In this document: one piece after another, positions 9,806 through 17,604 of the stretch
How positions within the stretch are numbered: position 1 is the first letter of the stretch
How the letters are laid out: every line of letters starts with the position of its first letter
NCBI RefSeq assembly: GCF_000018285.1
Contig: NC_009901.1
Coordinates: forward strand, 1,549,001 to 1,613,000
Length of the DNA: 64,000 nucleotides
Origin: Shewanella pealeana ATCC 700345
Lineage (GTDB): Bacteria > Pseudomonadota > Gammaproteobacteria > Enterobacterales > Shewanellaceae
Direction of reading: 5' to 3'
Translations under genes and position numbers: made by a program
Notes under the pieces: model-generated
What the model saw: only the letters and a program-made list of their open reading frames with translations
Told to the model about the DNA's origin: nothing
The model's database searches: none

Positions 9806-11625
9806 GTAATAAACCAGTAGGAGATGTGCGTCCTAGTCAAGTAATCACTACATTTGGGCCTGGAGCCATAGTCGATCTTCAAACTTTGTCGGTTGTTGTT
9901 GCCGGAATTGATGAGTGGCGCAAAAGCGATGCACAGCGAATCCAAGAGCCTCGACTTGAGCGAACTCTTGGAGTCAAATGTTTTTATTCTGCCCCGCCAG
10001 CTGAAGGTGAATTCAATAAACGACCCGGGACAATGCCATCTTATCTGTTCCCACGTTATCAGGTTTGCTCTAACGCCCTGTGCGGAACTCTTTCAGAGCC
10101 TTCTGAGCATAACTTTAAACGTCACGAGACTAGGCCTATTTTCCTATGTCAACTTTGTGGTGGTAAGGCTCCCGTTAATCCCGCACCATTCATTGTTGCT
10201 TGTCCTAGTGGTCACATGGATGATTTCCCATGGCGAGATTTTACTCACCGAGGCCCCACTGACTGTAAGCAACCAATGCAATTGAAATCAATGGGTAAAA
10301 CAGGAACCGTTCGTGATTTGATGGTGAAATGTAAGTGTGGGCAAGAGCGTAGTGTTGGTGACGCATTTGGGGAAAATAAACACAAAATTGTAGGGGCCTG
10401 TAGTAAAAAGCGCCCATGGTTTGGCCCAGATGATGTGGAGGCTACATGCCAACACACTGACAAAGCTGAAACACTTCAGCGTGGGGCAACTAACTCCTGG
10501 TTTCCGGTAGTAAAGAGCGCATTATCTATTAAAGATGCCGCTACCCCCGTAGGGAAAGTTATTTCTCAAGCGGATCCGGACATTATTTCTGAGATAAACG
10601 ATTTAAGTGACCTCAGCACATATTGGAAGCTACTTGTTAAAAAGCTCCCCGAGCTAGAAAGTTATGCCAGTGATCGAGCAGCTATTCTTGAATATATTTT
10701 AAAGAATCGTGGTGAAATCGAAACGGATGAAATTGATTTACTCCTGCCAGAGTGGGAGGCTCTAAGAGATCCCGATGGATACAGCCAAGGGGAACGTTCT
10801 GATTTTTTCTCACAGAAAACTGAGGTTCCTGAAAAATTAAAGGATGTAATTTCGTCTGTTATTCAAGTACGAAAGCTTCTCGAAGTACGAGCACTTAAGG
10901 GGTTTACTCGTATAGAATCGAAAGGAGGCCCCTTTGGTGGTGATGGAGAAGAAGTCGATATAGCACCAATCTCTCGCAATCCGAATTTAGATTGGTTGCC
11001 TGCTGTTGAAGTTCGGGGTGAGGGCTTGTTTTTTGAGTTTAACGGGGAAGCGCTGGATACTTGGTCGCAAAACCCTGAAGTGCAGGCTCGCGTTCGAATG
11101 ATGATTATGACTATACAGAAAGATGGCGATGCTTCAGAGTCGTTGCCACCGACTGAACAGGATATTCGTGACAAGTCACGTTTTATAGTCCTTCATTCAT
11201 TTGCTCATACCGTTATGAGGTCTTTAGCTCTTGATTGTGGTTATTCAGGCTCTTCGATACGTGAACGTATTTACTCTTCTATTGAAGATGGACGTGAGAT
11301 GCAAGGGGTGTTGCTGTATACCGCGAGCCCTGACTCCGAAGGGAGCCTTGGTGGTCTCATCGATCTTGGAACCGCTGAACGTCTTGGTACTTTGCTACAA
11401 AACGCACTGCGTGATGTCACTCGTTGTTCCTCAGATCCACTCTGTGCGAGTCACGAGCCTAATCGACACCGAAGTACCAATGGGGCTGCTTGTCATGCTT
11501 GTGTACTTGTTCCTGAAACAAGTTGTGAGGCATATAACACTTGGTTAGATCGCTCACTTTTAGTACCAACAGTTGCTAATCAGAGTTTATCGTTTTTTAC
11601 ACCAAAGCATCTTGGGTGGCTATGA
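9802..11625 (+). CDS. drmB: DISARM DUF1998-containing protein DrmB
   Basis: A 607-residue protein with several probable metal-binding clusters: CQLCGGK and CPSGHMDD in the N-terminal third, and a C-terminal set (CSSDPLCASH and CHACVLVPETSC) typical of the DUF1998 region. The segment HSFAHTVMRSL before the last cluster is the other recognisable DUF1998 signature. In DISARM, DrmB forms a complex with the DrmA helicase. The gene overlaps drmA by 4 bases upstream and drmC by 10 bases downstream, so the three core genes are one translational block. No sign of damage. Confidence 0.94.
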   Translation: MSNKPVGDVRPSQVITTFGPGAIVDLQTLSVVVAGIDEWRKSDAQRIQEPRLERTLGVKCFYSAPPAEGEFNKRPGTMPSYLFPRYQVCSNALCGTLSEPSEHNFKRHETRPIFLCQLCGGKAPVNPAPFIVACPSGHMDDFPWRDFTHRGPTDCKQPMQLKSMGKTGTVRDLMVKCKCGQERSVGDAFGENKHKIVGACSKKRPWFGPDDVEATCQHTDKAETLQRGATNSWFPVVKSALSIKDAATPVGKVISQADPDIISEINDLSDLSTYWKLLVKKLPELESYASDRAAILEYILKNRGEIETDEIDLLLPEWEALRDPDGYSQGERSDFFSQKTEVPEKLKDVISSVIQVRKLLEVRALKGFTRIESKGGPFGGDGEEVDIAPISRNPNLDWLPAVEVRGEGLFFEFNGEALDTWSQNPEVQARVRMMIMTIQKDGDASESLPPTEQDIRDKSRFIVLHSFAHTVMRSLALDCGYSGSSIRERIYSSIEDGREMQGVLLYTASPDSEGSLGGLIDLGTAERLGTLLQNALRDVTRCSSDPLCASHEPNRHRSTNGAACHACVLVPETSCEAYNTWLDRSLLVPTVANQSLSFFTPKHLGWL

Positions 11626-12461
11626 CCTCAAAGGAGATAGATGTTCTCACGGAGGCTTGCTCAAATCTCGTTGGACAAGTGGCAGCTAATCCGTCACTAG
11701 CCGATTCGATAATTGTAGCGTTGCAAACAGGTGCAGTGACAGTAACCAGTGGTCCGTTGGCTATTAGCAAAGTGTTAAAAGGTGCTCCTGGTGACCATTA
11801 CCTGAAAGAGTTTTTAAGGGCTTGGAATTCTAGTGCTTCACATTTAGGTGCACTAGAAGTGACTGCAATGTTGAAGTCTTCTTTGAGCTGTTATCGGTTA
11901 GCTTTGAGCAGAGCTCATGCTGTTGAAGCTGTCTGGACTGGACCTGAAGTTGAAAGGTCGGAGATGCGTAGGACTGAGGCTGTTGTTAACGAGATTGTTG
12001 CCAGTGCGGAAATAGAGCTTCTTATCGTTGGCTATTGGCTCGTTACAAGTACTGAGCAAATTAAGTCTCTGATTGAGTCTCTAGTTCAAAAAGCCCATAA
12101 GGGCATCAGAGTTCGTTTTGTATTTGACCCGAATGAAAAATCAGGTAGTCCAGATAACTTTGCTGCTCTCAACAATTTATGGCCTGTAGACCTGAAAGGA
12201 GCTCCGCGAGAGGTTTATAGTTGGAGCGAACATATGGCTAAGGTTATAAGTAAAAGGGGTCATCAATATGACCGCAAGCTCCACGCAAAGGTGATAGTTG
12301 CAGACCGAAACGATGCTCTTGTTACATCCGCTAATCTTACTCACGCGGGTATACTGGAGAATCTAGAAATGGGCCTCAGAGTGCAGGGTTATATGGCTGG
12401 AGCGCTAGTGCGTCACTTTGATTTATTGATAGAAGAGAACATCTTAGAGAGGCGCATGTGA
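11616..12461 (+). CDS. drmC: DISARM phospholipase D-like protein DrmC
   Basis: A 281-residue PLD-superfamily protein. A single HKD motif is visible, HAKVIVAD with H223, K225 and D230, followed by the usual TSANLTHAG loop. PLD enzymes of this kind need two HKD motifs, so the protein should act as a dimer, as Nuc-type nucleases do. It is the third core DISARM gene and is thought to be the nuclease-like component; published DISARM work found it less essential than the others. It overlaps drmB by 10 bases and ends the DISARM operon: the next gene starts 90 bases on with its own ribosome binding site. Confidence 0.92.
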   Translation: MAMTSKEIDVLTEACSNLVGQVAANPSLADSIIVALQTGAVTVTSGPLAISKVLKGAPGDHYLKEFLRAWNSSASHLGALEVTAMLKSSLSCYRLALSRAHAVEAVWTGPEVERSEMRRTEAVVNEIVASAEIELLIVGYWLVTSTEQIKSLIESLVQKAHKGIRVRFVFDPNEKSGSPDNFAALNNLWPVDLKGAPREVYSWSEHMAKVISKRGHQYDRKLHAKVIVADRNDALVTSANLTHAGILENLEMGLRVQGYMAGALVRHFDLLIEENILERRM

Positions 12462-12551
12462 ATTTAACTAAAGGTGATAGGTAAAACTTTTGCCAAAAGA
12501 ATGTGCAATATTAAAATATTCTAAATTTAAGCATTTAAAAAGGACTGAAAA

Positions 12552-13637
12552 GTGACTGAAGCACGGAATTATAAAAATTTAAACTTAGTTAGAGCAAACA
12601 TAGAGGATGTCGTTAACACGTTTATGGATCAGCATGGCTTTACTCTTGAGTCTATTGGAGATATGCCCGGTGCTCAGAATGGAAAAAGAGTTGTATATGG
12701 TCAGGCTGGTAGCTTGTATGCGACGGTTGATATCTTCTTCAATAACACTGGCACTTCAACCGTACAGTTTAAAACAGGTAGAAACCAGCTATTAGGGAAG
12801 CGACTTGCTGATTGCTTGTACGAAACGATTAATCCAGTTGAATTTGAAAGTGTAAATATGGTTGTAGATGGTTTTATTGAAGAATCGATATCTCCAGTTT
12901 TACTTTGTACTGCAGATGAGACCTATATAGAACTGCAGGAACATCATAGAGAGGCTAGCAAGATAGTCTGGAAGCTTATTTCTATTGAGTTTCAAGATGA
13001 ACTCACGGTAACACTCCATACAACAACTCGACTGTTGCAAATACAGGGTCGCCCTTTATCTTGTTACAGAGCTTTTATATTTAACCTGACAGAGCTACTT
13101 GATCTTCAAGGATTAGAGAAGGTTTTATCAAGGCAAGATGATAGTAAAGTTGAAATCATTCAGCAGGAAGTCGCTCGTAGTTATCTTCAAACTGTTATGG
13201 GGGATTCCTATCGCCACTTGCATAAAAATGTTGAAAAATTGCTCGTTTCAGGTCTCTGTGTTAAACTCGCCGCCCCTCAACTACCAGACTACTGTATGTT
13301 GCTGTACCCGGAGCTACGCTCTATTGAAGGTGCTCTAAAGGGGAAAATGGCACTGTTTGGATTAGTTGTAGGCCGTGATGGTTTTGGGGGGTTCTTCGAA
13401 AAAATCCCAGGAAAATACCAATTAGAAGCGTCGCATAGAGCACATTTTCCATCAGATGTGAGTGCAAATATTGTTGAAGATGCTTATACTTTCTACAATA
13501 AAGAACGTCATGGCCTCTTCCACATGGAGCCTATTGTGGATACTAGTAGAGTGATGAGTGATATAAGTCATTTAATGACGAAATCAAAGCACTCTTGGGA
13601 ACATATTAAAAAGTTATATAGTATACAAAATGTATAA
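12552..13637 (+). CDS. rnlA: RnlA, HEPN endoribonuclease toxin
   Basis: A 361-residue protein that I recognise as RnlA, the mRNA-cleaving toxin of the E. coli RnlA-RnlB system. It shares the opening YKNLNLVRANIE, the block LQIQGRPLSCYRAF, and the segment LLVSGLCVKLAAP with it, and has the same length (about 357 in E. coli). The C-terminal domain carries the HEPN RX4-6H motif as RHGLFH (R319, H324), so it looks catalytically intact. In E. coli K-12, RnlA is released when T4 infection shuts off RnlB synthesis and degrades phage mRNA unless the phage makes Dmd. Start is GTG with AAAAAGGA ending 7 bases upstream. It overlaps rnlB by 8 bases. Confidence 0.95.
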   Translation: MTEARNYKNLNLVRANIEDVVNTFMDQHGFTLESIGDMPGAQNGKRVVYGQAGSLYATVDIFFNNTGTSTVQFKTGRNQLLGKRLADCLYETINPVEFESVNMVVDGFIEESISPVLLCTADETYIELQEHHREASKIVWKLISIEFQDELTVTLHTTTRLLQIQGRPLSCYRAFIFNLTELLDLQGLEKVLSRQDDSKVEIIQQEVARSYLQTVMGDSYRHLHKNVEKLLVSGLCVKLAAPQLPDYCMLLYPELRSIEGALKGKMALFGLVVGRDGFGGFFEKIPGKYQLEASHRAHFPSDVSANIVEDAYTFYNKERHGLFHMEPIVDTSRVMSDISHLMTKSKHSWEHIKKLYSIQNV

Positions 13638-14025
13638 TATCAGAAAGTTAAATATCAAAAACAACCCTCAAGCTATCGTTACAGCGATAAGCTACGAAAG
13701 TCCGTTGTCTTTGATTTCTGAGATTGAACAGGAATTAAGCTCCTTATTTGGGAGTGATTTCTTTGGAGAAGTTATCTTTGATCTTCTTTGCTCTAATGGC
13801 TTTGAGTGGAATCGCTTCATGTCTATGGAGTTCGAAGGCTCTGCTCTTAAGAGAAGTTCTGCAAGGATTATGGATGAAAGTGAGCTTTCTCCTTTATTGA
13901 TTGAACTTCAATCTCAGTTGTTTGCAAGTAAACCCGAATACCTGGTTGATACCATATTAACCAGTCAAGAAATTGCCATTTTAATGAGTTCTGCTTCAAA
14001 TAAGTCGGTAGCCCTTTATTGTTGA
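13630..14025 (+). CDS. rnlB: RnlB antitoxin
   Basis: A 131-residue protein matching E. coli RnlB in length and in the segment EVIFDLLCSNGFEWNRF, which corresponds to GEILFDLLCANGPEWNRF in the E. coli protein. RnlB is the labile antitoxin that inhibits RnlA. Here the order is toxin first and antitoxin second, with an 8-base overlap, as in E. coli. The C-terminus runs a few residues longer than in E. coli, and its last codons lie inside the stem of the following terminator. Confidence 0.93.
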   Translation: MYNIRKLNIKNNPQAIVTAISYESPLSLISEIEQELSSLFGSDFFGEVIFDLLCSNGFEWNRFMSMEFEGSALKRSSARIMDESELSPLLIELQSQLFASKPEYLVDTILTSQEIAILMSSASNKSVALYC

Positions 14026-14039
14026 TAATAAAGGGTTTT
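14012..14039 (+). terminator. Intrinsic terminator of rnlAB
   Basis: CCCTTTATT (14012-14020) pairs with AATAAAGGG (14027-14035) and is followed by TTTT. The rnlB stop codon sits in the loop, so the stem overlaps the 3' end of the coding sequence. Confidence 0.75.
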
Positions 14040-14143
14040 AAGCTTTGTGCTTGTTGTGGGGAAATTATATACCCTAGTTTTTTTGACCAGTATATTCTTT
14101 TACTGAAACGTAGGTTTAATCTAAACTCGGTTGTAAAAATGAA

Positions 14144-14494
14144 TTAATTTAATGTCTTGCAATTTTGCATGTTGTTTAGCATTAAGTTATTTAGGAATTC
14201 TTCCAACTCCTTTGAGGACTCATTCTCAAAAATGACGCTGCCATTAGAGCTGTAAATTTCGGGGCTAACATCATTTCCCTCATTTATAGCTTCTTGTATG
14301 AGGTAGCGGCAGCAAGTATCTTCTCTTTTATGCAGTTCAGCATAATCAACCCATAAAACATAGTACTGTTGATTAACTTTAAAGTAGAAGCTTGGGCTTA
14401 GGTCATTATGCCAACTTTTATCATGGAGGTATGGATAATTAGCTAGATTAAAGCCAAGCTCAAAGTCCGTACCAAATTCATTTTTGTATGTCAT
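14144..14494 (-). CDS. Hypothetical protein, island-borne, 116 aa
   Basis: Not recognised. The protein is soluble, acidic, rich in aromatic residues (FYFKVNQQYYVLWVDYAEL), with no signal peptide or membrane segment. It has a small alpha/beta look: an N-terminal beta-rich half and a C-terminal helix (SSKELEEFLNNLML). It lies alone on the minus strand between rnlB (convergent) and the XRE gene, with spaces of about 120 and 230 bases. It could be an immunity-type or accessory protein of the defence island; nothing in the sequence proves this. Confidence 0.6.
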   Translation of the reverse strand: MTYKNEFGTDFELGFNLANYPYLHDKSWHNDLSPSFYFKVNQQYYVLWVDYAELHKREDTCCRYLIQEAINEGNDVSPEIYSSNGSVIFENESSKELEEFLNNLMLNNMQNCKTLN

Positions 14495-14726
14495 GCACTG
14501 ATCTCTTAATTACTTTATGGACTGGTCTCCTCAATCATTACCCCTTTGTATTGGATTATTTTGTATTTCCTACCGCTCAAATAATAGTAATCAGTAGTAA
14601 GGATTGAGGCTGAGTTTAACTTTCTTAGATTATCGAAATATTAATGTTGATTACAAATAATTTCAACGACTTCAAATGTGATAGGTTAAGTGTAGAGCCT
14701 TAACAGTCAAATTTGGCTGCGATGGT

Positions 14727-15083
14727 CTATTTACCCTTTGTAAGAAACAGCGTCAATAGTGCTCCAATTGCTGCACCAGTTAATATAGCACCAGATGTAC
14801 TTGCTTCTTTGGTGGTTGTAACTTTTACAGCTTCTTCGGTGCTAAATGCTTCTACACCTTTTGAAGTTTTCGAAATAATATCTTCAGGTTTTACACCTAG
14901 CGCTCCGCAGATTACAAACAATTGATCAATAGTGATCATTGCTTTTCCTTTTTCTAATCTAGATAAAACTGGCTGAGATATGCCTGTAGCCACCGAAACC
15001 TCTGACTGTTCCATACCCAATTCTTTTCTAATTTTTTCTAGTTCAAATCCAACTAATCCGTTGTAGGTTATTTGTTGATGCAT
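14727..15083 (-). CDS. XRE-family regulator with C-terminal membrane anchor
   Basis: A 118-residue protein. Residues about 10-70 form a Cro/C1-type helix-turn-helix (IRKELGMEQSEVSVATG as helices 1-2, then ISQPVLSRLEKGK as the recognition helix region). After a 20-residue linker the last about 20 residues are hydrophobic and Gly/Ala-rich (GAILTGAAIGALLTLFLT, then KGK), a probable C-terminal transmembrane segment. A DNA-binding protein tethered to the membrane is unusual for this family. It is transcribed away from the LRAT-like gene at 15202, which shares the intergenic region and also has hydrophobic C-terminal segments. The two palindromes at 15135-15165 are likely operators. The partner relation is inference. 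Confidence 0.8.
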   Translation of the reverse strand: MHQQITYNGLVGFELEKIRKELGMEQSEVSVATGISQPVLSRLEKGKAMITIDQLFVICGALGVKPEDIISKTSKGVEAFSTEEAVKVTTTKEASTSGAILTGAAIGALLTLFLTKGK

Positions 15084-15105
15084 AGGAAATTCTCAAGTTC
15101 AATAA

Positions 15106-15134
15106 TTGACAACTACACACCAAAAGAATATTAT
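15106..15134 (+). promoter_or_regulatory. Near-consensus sigma-70 promoter for the LRAT-like gene
   Basis: TTGACA at 15106-15111 and TATTAT at 15129-15134 are separated by exactly 17 bases. Transcription would start near 15141, inside the first palindrome listed next. The -35 TTG can be misread as a start codon; the promoter reading explains it better. Confidence 0.75.
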
Positions 15135-15165
15135 CCGCATGCGGCTGTATATTCGGAATGCGAAT
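15135..15165. promoter_or_regulatory. Paired palindromic operators between XRE and LRAT-like genes
   Basis: CCGCATGCGG (15135-15144) is a perfect palindrome that abuts the -10 box. ATTCGGAATGCGAAT (15151-15165) is a palindrome with 5-base arms. Both share a CGCAT core and their centres are about 18 bases apart. They sit across the expected transcription start, as repressor sites would, and the obvious binder is the XRE protein encoded next to them. Confidence 0.6.
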
Positions 15166-15201
15166 TTACGTGGTTTTTGGTGTGATATAAGGATAACAGA
15201 A

Positions 15202-15696
15202 ATGCTATTAAATGAGAATAATCGTAATGATCGAGTATTAACATCTGTGACTAAAGTGTATAGAAAGAAAGTATCAGGACTAGTTGCCCACGCGGGATTA
15301 ATGCTTAGCTTTGAGCAAGGTGAGCAGCTGGTTTTGCATACGAACCCTGATAAGAATACTCATCTAAGTACTCTTGAGGAGTTTTTGGAAGGGGAGAAGC
15401 TAGTTAAAAAGGCCTGTATCAATGCTACACCGCAAATTGTAGACCGCATAAATAGTCGGCTATCATCCTGCTGTAAATACAGTATTTTTTATAATTGTGA
15501 GCATCTAACTAGTGAAGTGCTTACAGGAAGTTCTACAAGCGAACAGCTAAAAACAACATTAACTGTATCTGCATTAGGAACAGCCTTCGTTGCATTTAAA
15601 CCAGCTAATCGAAACATGATGACACTATCCTTAGCTGCACTAGGTTTTGGGTTGCTTGGGCTCTACATCGAAAAGCAAAACCAGTTATCATCGTAA
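15202..15696 (+). CDS. LRAT-like (permuted NlpC/P60 fold) membrane protein
   Basis: A 164-residue protein. The start ATG at 15202 is chosen because AAGGA lies 10 bases upstream and the upstream in-frame TTG is the promoter -35 box. VAHAGL (H30), H46 and NCEH (N98, C99, E100, H101) reproduce the spaced His...His...NCEHF pattern of the lecithin:retinol acyltransferase/H-REV107 family, whose members are Cys-dependent acyltransferases or thiolesterases acting on lipids or proteins. Residues about 118-132 and 138-156 are hydrophobic, so the protein is probably anchored by its C-terminus. Its substrate is unknown. It is divergent from the membrane-anchored XRE gene and adjacent to the integrase. 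I am confident of the motif, moderately confident of the fold, and do not know the function. Confidence 0.72.
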   Translation: MLLNENNRNDRVLTSVTKVYRKKVSGLVAHAGLMLSFEQGEQLVLHTNPDKNTHLSTLEEFLEGEKLVKKACINATPQIVDRINSRLSSCCKYSIFYNCEHLTSEVLTGSSTSEQLKTTLTVSALGTAFVAFKPANRNMMTLSLAALGFGLLGLYIEKQNQLSS

Positions 15697-15740
15697 AATT
15701 ATTAGTTGCTTTAGGTGGCTGAATATATGAGTTTAAATCC

Positions 15741-16973
15741 TTACTTGAGGAGTTGTTGGGTAATAACCGAGTTAAGTTGATTTGGAGTTATCTGAACATG
15801 CTCACTCCACCAGCACATAAGCTCTCTGCGTCGCTCAATGTAGTCTGCGCGGTTATAGGCTGCTCGAACGGTGTTTTTATCCACGTGAGCTAGTGACACC
15901 TCTATTAGTTCAGCATCAAAGCCTTGTTCGTTTAATGTGGTGCTGGCTAACGCACGTAGCCCATGAGCCACTAAGCGGCCTTTGTAGCCCATACGCTTAA
16001 TAGCCATATTGGCAGTTTCGGTGTTGGTGTGGTGATGTTTGTTTCTATCTGCTGGGAATATGTATTCCAAGTCACCGCTGATTTCATGCATGCGATTTAG
16101 CAGCGATATGACCTGTGGCGTGAGTGGGATGATATGTTCACGCTTCATCTTCATGCGTTCAGCTGGAATCGTCCACAGCTGCTTATCAAAATCAATTTCA
16201 GTCCACTTCGCTTTTGCTGCTTCTGCTGGGCGGGTCATAGTGTGCAGTTGTATCTCGATCAAGCATCGAGTTGTTTTCTTTATACTAGAGTAGGTTAGTG
16301 CTTCAATAAACTCTGGTAGTTCTGCTGGTTTGAGGGTTGGCATTTGTCGCTTCTCTGGGACGCCAAACGCTGCTGCTATGCCAATAAGTGGGTTCGAGTG
16401 GATAAGGCCAGTATTGACTGCAAAGGTCATTACTTCGTTTAGCCAGCTGATCACGCGCTTGCAGGTTTCAATATTGCCTTTAGCTTCTGCAGGCTTGAGT
16501 ACTTGAATAACTTGTGGGGCGGTTAAGACACTGATTGGTGTTCCACCAAGGGCTGGAAACAGGTAAAGCTCAAGTCGACGATACAGCTTTTGACCGTGAT
16601 TTTCTGAGACCTTCTGCTTTTTAATTTCAAACCATGCGTTGGTTACAGACTTGAGGGTGTTTTCTGCATCGGTTTTTATGGCAGCTTTCTGTTGCTGCTG
16701 GTGGTGTTGAGGGTCAATACCTTGAGCAAGAAGTTCACGGGCGGCTTCTCTTCGCTTTCTTGCTTCTGCTAGTGGTACATCTGGGTAGGTACCTAAACCT
16801 AGGTTGGCTCGCTTTTGAGTTACAGGCCGAGTGTAGTTCAGTAACCAAAACTTTGAACCTCCGGTTTTGACTCTGAGTGATAACCCTCTGCCGTCAGCAA
16901 GGTTGTATTCTTTCTCTTTTGGCTTTGCATTTGAAACTTGTGTTGCGGTGAGCTGCTTAGTGGAATTGGCCAT
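15741..16973 (-). CDS. P4-type tyrosine recombinase (island integrase)
   Basis: A 410-residue integrase with the N-terminal DUF4102 arm-binding domain (LTATQVSNAKPKEKEYNLADG), a SAM-like core-binding domain and a tyrosine-recombinase domain. Catalytic residues visible are R248 (TRPAE), H337 and R340 (HGLR) and Y373 (AAYNRADY). The length is normal and the gene looks intact. It lies 166 bases from the 3' end of ssrA and points away from it, the standard layout for ssrA-targeting islands. The enzyme should integrate and excise the element carrying the DISARM and RnlAB genes by recombining a repeat of the ssrA 3' end. Confidence 0.96.
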   Translation of the reverse strand: MANSTKQLTATQVSNAKPKEKEYNLADGRGLSLRVKTGGSKFWLLNYTRPVTQKRANLGLGTYPDVPLAEARKRREAARELLAQGIDPQHHQQQQKAAIKTDAENTLKSVTNAWFEIKKQKVSENHGQKLYRRLELYLFPALGGTPISVLTAPQVIQVLKPAEAKGNIETCKRVISWLNEVMTFAVNTGLIHSNPLIGIAAAFGVPEKRQMPTLKPAELPEFIEALTYSSIKKTTRCLIEIQLHTMTRPAEAAKAKWTEIDFDKQLWTIPAERMKMKREHIIPLTPQVISLLNRMHEISGDLEYIFPADRNKHHHTNTETANMAIKRMGYKGRLVAHGLRALASTTLNEQGFDAELIEVSLAHVDKNTVRAAYNRADYIERRRELMCWWSEHVQITPNQLNSVITQQLLK

Positions 16974-16977
16974 GATT

Positions 16978-17028
16978 GTAACACCCAGAACTTGATTTGG
17001 CTCCGATGTTACATTAGGTGTTACATTA
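16978..17028. repeat. TGTTAC repeats, possible integrase arm-type sites
   Basis: TGTTACATTA occurs at 17007-17016 and 17019-17028 (12-base period), and TGTTAC occurs inverted at 16978-16983, overlapping the integrase start region. Short repeated motifs between int and the att core are typical arm-binding sites of P4-type integrases and may also allow autoregulation of int. Assignment is by position only. Confidence 0.45.
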
Positions 17029-17100
17029 ATCTCAAGCTGCTATGAAATGGCAATAGACGTTAAAAGACGCTAAGTTATTGATTTTGGTGTTTTACAGGCA

Positions 17101-17126
17101 GAAAAAAAGACGTCCTAGGACGTCTT
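17101..17126 (-). terminator. Intrinsic terminator of ssrA
   Basis: A 20-base palindrome with CTAG loop (17107-17126) is followed on the minus strand by a run of T (A run 17102-17108 on plus). It lies 12 bases past the tmRNA 3' end. Because the island enters at the ssrA 3' end, this terminator may have come with the island. Confidence 0.7.
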
Positions 17127-17138
17127 CGTTTCTATATT

Positions 17139-17160
17139 TGGTGGAGGCGGCGGGGCTCGA
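17139..17160. other. Island attachment site at the ssrA 3' end (att, approximate)
   Basis: The integrase adjoins the ssrA 3' terminus, so the recombined repeat should include the last bases of the tmRNA gene. I saw no second copy of this sequence between 1 and 17000, which implies the other island boundary is left of the window. The exact limits of the repeat cannot be set from one copy. Confidence 0.55.
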
Positions 17161-17494
17161 ACCCGCGTCCAAAAAGCCTACATCCAAGGCGCTACATGCT
17201 TAGTCTCTCTTTTGGTTAACCAAGTACACTCCGAAAGACAGGATTGCAATTGGCGAGTTCAGTACTGTTTCGCGGTTCACCCCTGAACGTGGTTCCCTCG
17301 CTATCAAATGTAAAGGTGACCATCTTATTACTCTGCCCATTTGATAAACGTGAGCAAGATGGCTAGCTAGCCTAAGCTGCTAGAGAGTAGTTAGAGTCGT
17401 TTGCAACTATAACGGTGCGGCTTTTTACGAGGCCAACCGCCCCTCGGCATGCTCCCAGGGTTTCGAGAATCTTGTCGAATCCAGAATCGCCCCC
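17139..17494 (-). ncRNA. ssrA: tmRNA
   Basis: One-piece transfer-messenger RNA. The 5' end reads GGGGCGATTCTGGATTCGAC (17494 downward) and the 3' end is a T-arm-like GGTTCGAGCCCCGCC followed by TCCACCA, with CCA encoded at 17141-17139. The tag reading frame (17404-17372) gives ANDSNYSLAA and a TAG stop, against ANDENYALAA in E. coli. tmRNA rescues ribosomes stalled on broken mRNAs with SmpB, encoded 110 bases upstream on the same strand. The island integrase enters at its 3' end and must rebuild the CCA end on integration. Confidence 0.97.
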
Positions 17495-17506
17495 AAGTAC
17501 AATTTG

Positions 17507-17536
17507 ATTGTAACGCGACCTAGCTTGTTTTACCAA
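17507..17536 (-). promoter_or_regulatory. Probable ssrA promoter
   Basis: On the minus strand TTGGTA (17536-17531) and TACAAT (17512-17507) are spaced by 18 bases. The mature tmRNA 5' end is 12 bases downstream of the -10 box, so a short leader would be trimmed by RNase P as in other bacteria. Confidence 0.5.
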
Positions 17537-17604
17537 GCATAAAAATCGCATTCACAACCGATTGTTCATTATACATACGTTATTAACAACGTACGTTGTT
17601 GAAA

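Noticed and set aside
15106..15201. N-terminal extension of the LRAT-like protein from TTG 15106
   Set aside because: The TTG is the -35 box of a 17-spaced promoter, and a better ribosome site precedes ATG 15202.
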